Assembly: GCF_037392515.1 (NCBI RefSeq)
Contig: NW_027133896.1
Location: 1-64,000, forward strand
Reading direction: 5' to 3'
DNA length: 64,000 nucleotides
DNA from: Haliotis asinina
Lineage: Eukaryota > Mollusca > Gastropoda > Lepetellida > Haliotidae
The notes under the pieces were generated by a model that worked only from the letters and a program-made list of their open reading frames with translations, did not search any database and was not told the origin of the DNA. Below are positions 13,301-25,300 of the stretch, in pieces. Made by a program: the position numbers and the translations under genes. The first letter of the stretch is position 1. Every line of letters begins with the position of its first letter.

Positions 13301-16300
13301 AATAGACAGCCCTCCCGAAACTCTTCAAGGTATCCCAGCAGGTTCCTCCAATGCGCCATCTGGTGACGCTGACTAATTTAGCGAGGTACTAGTGCCACCT
13401 TAAGATGCTGTAGGGGCTTGTGGTTGCTTGCTCGTCACGCAGAAGACCCGCGTTCGATTCTCCTCATGGCCACAATGTGCAAAGCCTATTCTAGTGTACC
13501 CACTATGATATTGCTGGAATATTGCTGAAAGCGGCTCCCTCACCGTTGATTCATCCAGGGTATAGTGGATATTTATCAGAACGCATACCCTGGAGATATC
13601 GAGGATGTCATGTGCCTAAATAACGATAAAACAGATTTAGTCAGCTTTACATCTCGAAGGTTAATGTGGCACATCACAAGAAGTCCTGAAAGTTTCGATT
13701 TGAATGTAACTTTAGAGGCTAAGTGTTCATGGCAAACATTGATCACTGTTTTCATGTGTTACTGTGTTTGTTTCCAAAGAGAAACGCCTCGGAGTTCTGT
13801 TGCTGGGAAAACGAGGTTGGAGAGCAAGTGTTTAAAGTGCTTATCCTCGATCTGGGCCTCGTCCTCGTTGTGGGACTCATATTTGACGTTCTTCGAGCTG
13901 TTATTGTGAAGTCTTGTGGCCGCTTAAAGGTATTTTCAATTTCATATGTACTATGCATCATCTCACCAACATCGTCTCACCCAAACATGTGTACCGTGCC
14001 AGGACATCGTCTCACCCATAGATATCTACTGTGCCAGAACATCGTCTCACTCATAGATATCTACTGTGCCAGAACATCGTCTCACCCACATTGGTGTACT
14101 ATGGTAGGACATCGTCTCACTCACGTAGGTGTACTATGCCAGGACATCCTCTCACCCACATATGTGTACTATGGTAGGACATCATCTCACCCACATTGGT
14201 GTACTATGCCAGGACATCGTCTCACCCACATTGGTGTACTATGCCAGGACATCGTCTCACTGACATATGTGTACTATGCCAGGACATCGTCTCACTCACA
14301 TATGTGTACTATGCCAGGACATCGTCTCACTGACATATGTGTACTATGCCAGGACATCATCTCACCCACATATGTGTACTATGCCAGGACATCGTCTCAC
14401 CCACATTGGTGTACTATGGTAGGACATCATCTCACCCACATATGTGTACTATGCCAGGACATCGTCTCACTCACATATGTGTACTATGCCAGGACATCGT
14501 CTCACTCACATATGTGTACTATGCTAGGACATCGTCTCACCCACATATGTGTACTATGCCAGGACATCGTCTCACTCACATATGTGTACTATGCCAGGAC
14601 ATCGTCTCACTCACATATGTGTACTATGCTAGGACATCGTCTCACTCACATATGTGTACTATGGTAGGACATCATCTCACCCACATATGTGTACTATGCC
14701 AGGACATCGTCTCACTCACATATGTGTACTATGCTAGGACATCGTCTCACCCACATTGGTGTACTATGGTAGGACATCATCTCACCCACATATGTGTACT
14801 ATGCCAGGACATCGTCTCACTCACATATGTGTACTATGCCAGGACATCATCTCACTCACATATGTGTACTATGCCAGGACATCGTCTCACTGACATATGT
14901 GTATTATGCTAGGACATCGTCTCACTCACATATGTGTACTATGCCAGGACATCATCTCACTCACATATGTGTACTATGCCAGGACATCGTCTCACTCACA
15001 TAAGTGTACTATGCCAGGACATCGTCTCACTGACATATGTGTACTATGCTAGGACATCGTCTCACTCACATATGTGTACTATGCCAGGACATCATCTCAC
15101 TCACATATGTGTACTATGCCAGGACATCGTCTCACTCACATATGTGTACTATGCCAGGACATCGTCTCACTCACATATGTGTACTATGCTAGGACATCGT
15201 CTCACCCACATATGTGTACTATGCCAGGACATCGTCTCACTCACATATGTGTACTATGCCAGGACATCGTCTCACTCACATATGTGTACTATGCTAGGAC
15301 ATCGTCTCACTCACATATGTGTACTATGGTAGGACATCATCTCACCCACATATGTGTACTATGCCAGGACATCGTCTCACCCACATTGGTGTACTATGGT
15401 AGGACATCATCTCACCCACATATGTGTACTATGCCAGGACATCGTCTCACTCACATATGTGTACTATGCCAGGACATCATCTCACTCACATATGTGTACT
15501 ATGCCAGGACATCGTCTCACTGACATATGTGTACTATGCTAGGACATCGTCTCACCCACATATGTGTACTATGCCAGGACATCATCTCACTCACATATGT
15601 GTACTATGCCAGGACATCGTCTCACTCACATAAGTGTACTATGCCAGGACATCGTCTCACCCACATATGTGTACTATGCTAGGACATCGTCTCTCTCACA
15701 TATGTGTACTATGGTAGAACATCGTCTCACTCACATATGTGTACTATGCTAGGACATCGTCTCCCCCACATAATTATGCGTACTATGCTGGGACATCGTC
15801 TCAGCACCTATGCTATACAGGGACCCCATGTCTGCTCTATACGAGGACACCCTTTCAAGCCGTGCCTGCTCTATACGTGGACATTCTTTCAACCTCATGT
15901 CTACACAGCACGAAGACACCTTTCAACCTCATGCCTACACAGCATGAAGACACCTTTCAACCCCATGTCTACACAGCACGAAGACACCTTTCAACCCATG
16001 TCTGCTTTACACAAGGACACCCGTTAAAACACGTCTGCACCGCTTGAGGACACCCTTTTCAACCCCGTTTCTGCACATCACGAAGACACCCTTTCAACCA
16101 CACGTCTGCAGAGCATGCAGATACCCTTTCAACCACATGTGTGTAGAGCATGAATAACACCATTTCAATCTATATCTGCACAGAACGAAGACACCCTTTC
16201 AATCTATGCCTGCACAGCGCGAGGACATCCTTTACCACTTAATAGTAATTGTGTTTTCTTTGTGTTGTACAGTATCGCGAGATGGACGTAGCTTCTGGGG

Positions 16301-19300
16301 TGTTAGATCTCACCTATGGTCAAGCACTGGTCTGGCTCGGTCTCTACTTCTGTCCATTCCTGGCACTGGCGGGCGTTGTCAAACTTGTCATCCTCTTTTA
16401 CTTCCAATATGTCATTGCCCGCACGTGCTACGTGGCGCCAAGAAAAGTGTTCCGAGCCTCGAGATCCGGGAACTTCTACATGTTTATTCTACTTCTCAAC
16501 CTCTTCTTCGCTCTCTTTCCCCTGGGATACGCCGTCATAGAGTGAGTCCAGAAATATATTACCCATGGTTGTTACATTTGCGTAGATTGATGCTCATGCT
16601 GTTTGTCACTGGATTGTCTGGACCAGTGCTGATTAATTACAAACCGCCGTCACATAGCTTGAACATTACTTTAGTGCAGCTTTAAATAACAAACCAAAGA
16701 ACATCTGTGGACCTACCATTTCTGGATTGGAGTGTCCTTAGATGTATACTGCCACTGGGTACTTTTAGGGACCATGTAATGTTGAAGGACGTTGAATTAC
16801 ACTCATGCAAGCACAGCTTTTCAGATTAATTTGAAATACATACGATTATGCATAATTTGAATAATTTCAAACATGACTTACATAATATTTACGTCAAAAT
16901 ATGAAACCACTGCTAGGTTGAATTGAGTGAGTGAGTTCAGTTTTACTCCGCACTCATAAATTTTACAGCTTTATTGTAAATAATCAAGTCTAGACCAAAC
17001 AATCCAGTGATCAACATCATGAGCTTCGAGCTGTGCAGTTTCGAACTGATGACATATGTCAACCATGCCAGCGACTCTGAAAAAAAAACAACAAAAGCAA
17101 CCCCCACAAAACAATTTGCGTTCTCCGTCCACCTTTGTACATGTATATCAAAATTGGCAGCAAAACTGTCCTAAACATCTGATCCTCAGGCCAGAAGGGT
17201 GTGGCAACCGACATTCATCGGATCCCACTTGATCCGGATGTCAAAGTGTTCTAACTTCGGATCCGAATTTTATCCTTTATGAACGGGATGCTCAAATGTT
17301 TCGTAAATTCGGATACCACGGAAATCCGAAATTAACGCGCCCGAGACACTTTCAAGACAAAGCTACTGTGACTATTATTAACCGCAGTTAACGCGGATCC
17401 GAAAGTAATATCAAATTGCAAGTTACGTTGTACATGTGCAGTTTACTTGTCATTCTCTTCCCGCAGAGGTTACGAACGTCTGTTCTAATACGGCCATATT
17501 TCGCGGTTCTTGTAAAATCCCCTAGCGGCAACAAATGGCAGCAGATTTATCTACGATGTGACAAGTAACCCACTGTGGGAAGAGAATGTTTACTCGTACA
17601 CAAAAACACAAAGTTTTATTTATGTTTTTATATGAAGAACGGATATGTTATAGTGGTATTTTGCACATGCACGTCAAACTGATTTCTCCAAGGTCATGGT
17701 TCTCGACCTCTTCTTTTCCTCAAAGTGGTCTCAGACCTTCCAAACTTCGGGCATTCCGCTCACACAAAGCACTCACGCCATGATAATATTAGCGGCGTTA
17801 AACCCAACTACCCCACTCACTTATTTTGCAGACTTCAGCCATCCGATGACTGCGGTCCGTTTCAGCTGGAGCGACATGTTTATGACGTCATCGCCTCACG
17901 CGTGGGAAACCTCCCTGATTGGCTACACGACGCTCTGGATTACATTGCAACACCCTCTGTCGTTATCGCCGTCATAATATTCCTGCTGTGAGTTACACTC
18001 ATAATATTGGTTACGATAGCAACCAACCGTAAACATTCGGATTATAACGGGTCTTCAGAAACCAATGCTTAACTTGAGCGGTGATCGGTGATCGGTGATC
18101 GGTGGTATGGTCCACAGACATGGTTGATCCATGTAATAATAGCATTCTGGTTGCGAGGTCGGTGGGGTAGCCTAGTGGTTAAAGAGTTCACTCGCCACGC
18201 TGAAGACCCTGGTTCGATTCCACATGGTTAAAATGTGTAAAAAGTCCATAGATGATGTCCCCGGCTGTGATAATGCGAAAGTCTTGCTGAAGTCGGCGGA
18301 AAACTAAATTCACTCCATTTGCAAGATCGATCCTGATGATGTCAATCACTGTATTGCCCGATACAGACTTCACTCACAGCCCGTCCTTAATGCTGGAATA
18401 ATGTCGAGTGTGTCGCTAACCAACAAAAAACACCATAAAACAGGCAATAAACGTTACGGAAATTTTGACGAATGTACGATTTGAAATTTATCGCTTTTTG
18501 CACCAAACGAATAACACGCTTGTAGCTTCACATCTAGAATTGTTTTTATCATCAATAGAAGTCTGGGTATACAACTGATTCTATAAGTCTATGGCGACGT
18601 GTTTTTATCATCAATAGAAGTCTGGGTATACAACTGATTCTATAAGTCTATGGCGACGTGTTTTTATCATCAATAGAAGTCTGGGTATACAACTGATTCT
18701 ATAAGTCTATGGCGACGTGTTTTTATCATCAATAGAAGTCTGGGTATACAACTGATTCTATAAGTCTATGGCGACGTGTTTTTATCATCGGTAGAAGTCT
18801 GGGTATACAACTGATTCTATAAGTCTATGGCGACGTGTTTTTATCATCAATAGAAGTCTGGGTATACAACTGATTCTATAAGTCTATGGCGACGTGTTTT
18901 TATCATCGGTAGAAGTCTGGGTATACAACTGATTCTATAAGTCTATGGCGACGTGTTTTTATCATCGGTAGAAGTCTGGGTATACAACTGATTCTATAAG
19001 TCTATGGCGACGTGTTTTTATCATCAATAGAAGTCTGGGTATACAACTGATTCTATAAGTCTATGGCGACGTGTTTTTATCATCGGTAGAAGTCTGGGTA
19101 TACAACTGATTCTATAAGTCTATGGCGACGTGTTTTTATCATCAATAGAAGTCTGGGTATACAACTGATTCTATAAGTCTATGGTGACGTGTGGTAGCCA
19201 AGGGGTTAAGGCGTTCGCTCGTCATTCCAAAGACATGGGTTAGATTCCCCAGATGGGTACAATCACCCATTTTTGTTGCAAAATAGTCCATAAAAGTTGC

Positions 19301-22300
19301 GCAAAGAAGCAGTCTGTCGTATGTTTGATCAAATGGTAGAAAGCTCTCTAACAGTGTTGCTGGTATAAAAGATCAAATCTCGCCAGGGATTCCTTTAGTG
19401 ACCTCAGTTGAAGTTATTGAACACAACGAAACAAAACTTTAGTGTCATATTTTCTATGTTCACGGTGTCAGTCTCTCGACTGTCTACTCTGATTCACGTC
19501 ACAGACGTCGGTTGCCACCATGCAGCACGTGGTCCTGGTCTCACCCCGTCATCGATTTTGTATCACCGAAGTTGTCCCGATGTAGTCTTTTGTTCACTCT
19601 CGTATATCTTGCAAGTGGATGGCTCATGAATTACAGGACAACCAGTTCTTGTGAGAAACAAAGACAACATCGACATCTCTGTTCCCGACCGTTTAAAATT
19701 CGAAATGTAAACATCACTTGTTTATTGCTCGTTTTTTAAAAATAATCCACCGTCGATGGTACATGAGTTTAACAAAGAAGTACATACAAAATGTACAAGA
19801 TGACTAAATGATAGTCAATAAAAGTGTTTACAAACAATCTTAATGAATTTCGATACATTTTTAAGCGTAGATATTTGACATGGAACAACTTGACGGAATT
19901 TTGACGAATTTGGCCAGGAACAATATGGTTCTTTAATCTATGATTTATTTGTGTCTGCAAAATAACTACATTTAAATAAATTGTTAAATTCATATCCAAT
20001 CAAATGTGTATCACATAAGTTACAAAATCTTTCTTCTCTTGTGGTGTTTTGCCATATCCCAGCTTCTGTGGGAAACTTATGCTCGCATGTCCTAAATTAA
20101 TATCTGGGAGAAGTAGATGTTCTTCGAATTTTGAGAGCGCTTCAGAATCTTCTTTAGAGGAATCATATTGCTCATCCATGTTTGTAAAAAATTGTCTTTT
20201 AAGACTGATTCAACACTGGAAATGATTCAAGTTGTCACAACCATCAGGCAATCCACACTTACCGAGAATATGTTTGAGAAATGGATATTTGATGTTTTGT
20301 TTTGCTTAGTAATATATTGAAGAATGAAAGCTGCTATTTTGTTTTTTGGATGTGAGACTGTCAATTTACACAAATACGAAATTAGTCATTTCGAAATTTG
20401 GAGCTTAATAGGTTCCCTGTACATCATGAAATTAGGTGTGTTATACCATAAACCTGTCGCTAATTTTAGACAGTTTCGATTTACTCTATCATGTCAGTCT
20501 TTCATGTCCCCATATTTCACATCCATACATCAATATTGGTTCTACTAATCTATCAAATGCAGAAAGGAGCAGGTCTAGTGACAATTTACCGCGCTTCAAT
20601 AGTGCTACCTTGGTATGTAGGTCAGCGTATTCACGTGGTACATTGGTAGTTCCTCGGTCAATATACGTCCATATGAACAGGTATTAACCTCCGGAAAATC
20701 TTTAATTGCATGCAAGCGTCATATACATTACGGTAATACCGTTATACAACGTTCATTGGATTAGCTTATTGCATCGAGAACATTGACCCTGGTGCGCCAA
20801 CAACTTACTTTGACCGAGGCTGTCTGTACTGTTTATACTGACTCCGAGCCGACCAGTACTTGTTGTACACATTAATACCAAGGGCCAGACAGGGACCAAC
20901 GAGTACCATATTTCAACTTAGGGCGGGATACTTGAACCGCTACACCTCAGAGGCGGCTTCACCAAGAAAGAAAGCGGGCGGGAAAAATTGGCGATAAAGA
21001 TTTTATTCACTGATTGAAATTTTCATAATAAGATCACTTGGCGAGTCTTGAAAATATGAAGATCGAATCGTTTTCATTCGGAATTAAAGAAAATGTATGT
21101 AAAGAAAGATCAAACTGGTCATGAGTTCAAAGGTAAAAAAATATATATATATACTTTTTTATCAAACCAGGGCATATATTTCCACACTGAGAGAAGAAAA
21201 CGTTGTGTTTGTTCCCGTTGGAATGAACATTGAGACAGCGATGGATATGAGAAACACAGAAGAAAATTACTGACAGTCTCATAAGTGACACCGAAAAGAA
21301 CTCATCAACGACCTAATTTGCACCAGGTTGCGTCTTACATGGCGTCATGCCTTGAATCAAATGAAATACTGTTCATGGCGCAAAACCATCTTCTCTCACT
21401 CAATGTCAGGCTGAAACTTATCTTTCAAAATACATATTTACCACCAAAAATACAAATCCCCCTTTCTGCCGATCCCCATAAAATAATAGAGCCTAGATAA
21501 TCTTTGGTTTCCCAAAACCTGATGCTATCAGGACTTACGTTGAATTAAACGTTGGTAAATATCTTATACCTGGATGACAGACTTAATCAGTGTAAGACTG
21601 AAATGGAAAAGAAACGTCGCCGGAGACTGTGTAGACGTCCAATATCTTCATGTTGAACTAGCCCTAGTTGCTGTGTTCAGAAAACAAGTGAACCATTGCC
21701 ATTCGAGCCGGCAATTTATGTCTGAATGCATGCATGATGCATGATGCAGGTGCATCTCGATTTCAGTGTACGAACTCTTCCCTTTCCATTAACAAAAACA
21801 TTTCTCACCTCAATCTCAAGTGATATTCAACTGGGCAAAACAGACTATATGACCACGATTCATGACTTCCTCAAACTCGACTTCCAGTCTATATTTAAAA
21901 AATAGCATAAAATACTCCATTGATGCTACAATATTACGACGTTTCTTTTGTCCTTCAGTATATATCGGTTCTCTAATGTGCGGTAGGTTATCCGTCAAAT
22001 GCCGTTACTGACACTAATACTTACTTACCTACTTAGCCCCGATTCCCCTCGTGGGACACAGGCCGTATTCTCCAGATCTCCCCGTCCTGGGCTTTCCACT
22101 CCGGCTGGTGCCAGATGAATCCTGTTTTCTTTTTATCACCATCGAAGGCGCGTCGTAGGTATTTTTCGGCCTGCTCCCCCTTTTCCCCCTGAGTATACCA
22201 TGTTAGCTTAAATACTGTTAACTCATGATCTAATACCACCTGTCCTGATTGACACCTGGTTTATCCAAATTCTGTCGACCCGGACACTTGCTTCTGACTC

Positions 22301-25300
22301 AACATAAAACGTTCAGGACTTTAATATTGAATTGACAGGTTTGATTTTACGCTGCTTTTGGTAATATGCCGGTAAAACATGACAGGGGACACCAGAAATG
22401 GGCTCATCTACCGTTCACAAACCAAATGGGTTTGCTCACTGCCGTGCACCGCCTACTTCTCGTAAACGTGTTCTCTGCGCCGGTCCCACTTATTCTTGTT
22501 TGCAGTAATATAAGACATTTATACACGCACTTTTCCTTCAGACTCCTTCTCTTCTACTACATGGCGCGGTCCTCGTCTTATAAAGAGGTTGGCAAGCAGC
22601 TCAGGAAACAGCTGACTATGGTAAGTACATGCCACTTCAGGATTATGTCGTCATCCACCCTTCGTGTTATAGCGAGAGGTCTGGGTCACAATTGTTTTCC
22701 ATTGTTGACTGTGATGATAGCAGTAAAATTATAATTGCAAATAAAGTATCTGTGTAGGGTGACACTAGAAATTCTTGAATGATAAGTCTTGGACTTAAGG
22801 GGTGAATCTCCCAACAATATTCAGTTCCAGCATCCGCATGCTTCGTCGAGTCTTCTAAAGAGCTATGTTTCTCTTCAAATTCAAAAGAAATGTATCATAA
22901 CATCCAGTCTAAGTAAACTTTGACTCAGTTTTATTCGTTACACTCCACCACTGAGTCCAACAAACCCGACTAGAAGGTCGTGTCAGGTAACCTTTGAGCG
23001 ACCTATGACCGTCCAATCAAACGCGAGACGGTTAATTAGATTTAACCAATCAGATAACAGCTACTATTTAGGGATCGGAGGGGCTTTCAAAATATTCAGG
23101 TCACTGACACAGATCTCTCCACAAACAAAAATCTGCATATAACCGTTATTTGACCTGCAGTATATACGCTTTGGGGTTTCTGTTGACATGGTTACCATTA
23201 GCTAATATTTCCGAAAGCTAAACACTATTTTCAGCGACTGTTTACTCACCGTTGTCATCGTTGTACGTACGTCGTGTGCATCACCCGGAATCGAGCATAC
23301 GCTAATTAGCATTCGGAATCGTTTGGGTGCGAACCTTTTTGAGATAAAAGTTCAAAAAGTATGTGCGAATGTCCACTTTCGCGATTTGGTAAGCTGCGTT
23401 CTTATAGGTCAATCTCAAGGGTTACCTGACGCGACCTCCCGTAAGGTTTTGTTGGACTCAGTGGTGGAGTGTAACGAAACGTTCAGATTTTAAACAGACC
23501 ACATCTTTGTATATTATCACACTAGATCCTAAAGAGTAGAATTCTTGTGGCATAATTTTGACATCTTCGGATAATGAACCTGTCTAGGTTAATATGTGCA
23601 CAGTTCAGTTCAGATGAAGTCCTGTTGTAGAAAATGGCGTCGACGCACTCACTTTGTCGGGCGTGATTCTAAACCATTGTGTTTCATGAGAAACATCTGG
23701 TTTGCAGGAAAGAACGGTGGAGAAAAAGAGGATCTTTCTAAAAGCAAGGGCTCTTCAAGGTAAATGGTAAACAAGAATTGTGCATCATGGTAAACTGTCA
23801 ATGGTGCAGGGTTATGTAGTCCCACGTAACTTCCATACTTCCATAGTTAAGAAAAAAAAAAAAAACAGCGGTCGTTTTCACAGGGGCCGGAGGCCTAATA
23901 TTACTCCAGTATTGTAAGTTTTTCAGATACCGGAACCCTACTAATTTGCCAGTATTGCAAGTATTTCAGGGACCGGAACCCGACTGTTGTGCCAGTATTG
24001 CAAGTTTTTCAGGGACCGGAACCCTACCAATGTGCCAGTATTGCAAGTTTTTTTTATCAACTGAATGTTGCTGAACGCCGCAACCCGCAATAGTATTCCC
24101 CACAACATTCCCATGGCACGTGACAATACAGACCATATCAAAGACCCATAAAGATCCTCATTAGAATTGGTCTTCGCGACTGTGATGAGAGGCGACTGAC
24201 GCGTTCGAGTTTACAGGTTGAAACTTGGGACCATGATCATGCTAATCACTGGATTGTCTGGTCCGGACTCAATTATATACAGACCACCGCCATAGACCTG
24301 TAACATTTTGTTAAACAAACAAAATAAAACATCAGCCAGTGAGTGAAAACACGTCCGCCGCCATTGGGGCTAGATGGTCGCCATCTAAATATAAGTGTGT
24401 GTGAGTTTAGTCAGCGGGCCTGACCACCCGATCCTGCAAGTCGCCTCCCATGACAAGCATAGTCACCTTTTGTGGCATGCATGGGATGCTGAGGACGTAA
24501 TCTACCCCGGATCTTCATGGGTCCATCTAACAAAAACACTCGCTGACCTTGTTCACACACGTCATCGAAACTCAATGATCGATGCTCATGCTGTTAATCA
24601 CCGGATTGTCTTATGCTTCCTTATTTACTAACCAACGTCTTGCATGTCGATCAAACCTCTTGCCTCTCACATAAAACTTGCAACCTTTATAAAACTGCAG
24701 TCTGCAGATGCACGAACGAAAAATGCACACACTTCTGACAAACATGATACGATAAATAACCAATGTACAAGATACTGGTGTATGGTATTGCATGACGCTC
24801 ACTCAAGCATACAACTATCCATCTGGACAACTTCAAGCGGTGCCTTTAAAAACCTTATAAAGGTTTCAAGTACATCTAACAACATTTTATGAATCCCAAA
24901 TATAACATGTTTCATTTGACCATTTTATACGAGACATTGTGCATTCACGGCTTTCTGCCTTTGGAACCGTGCCAATTTACTCTTATCATGGGGGTACACA
25001 AACTGTGCAGTTGTCCGACTTCCGGTTTACGTGAGACTGGAACATAGCAAAACCAATTTGCTTGGGCAGGGTCGTAGTCTGACTTTTCTTGGTGGGCGGT
25101 GGACAGTTCCTACGTTAATAGAGCGTTATGTCAATACTTTGAAGCAGAAAATGTAATCTGTAAGAAAATGCTAAGGAAGCAGTTGCCCCGCTGCCCCCTG
25201 GTCTACCTGCCCTGTTGATGTTGACAGATACTTTGCATAATAATAAAACATAAAACAGCTGCATTTGTATCATTTTCTGGCTGAGGCCGACTACCTTTTG

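Noticed and set aside
13946-15830. Long open frames (up to 314 codons) with repeats such as YYARTSSHSHMCTM
   Set aside because: They follow the 35-bp tandem array, exist in several frames at once and lie in a TMC intron; only the first part of the 314-codon frame coincides with a true exon (13780-13929).
13946-16245. CRISPR-like regular direct repeats
   Set aside because: There are no unique spacers between the units, the host is eukaryotic, and no cas-like genes are present.
17696-17991. Two overlapping frames upstream of and across TMC exon 15
   Set aside because: Only the frame giving PSDDCGPF from the acceptor at 17831 fits the TMC family; the rest is intron.
18157-18240. Possible true tRNA gene from the A and B boxes
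   Set aside because: There is no complete cloverleaf, and the same head recurs with the SINE body and tail in many copies.
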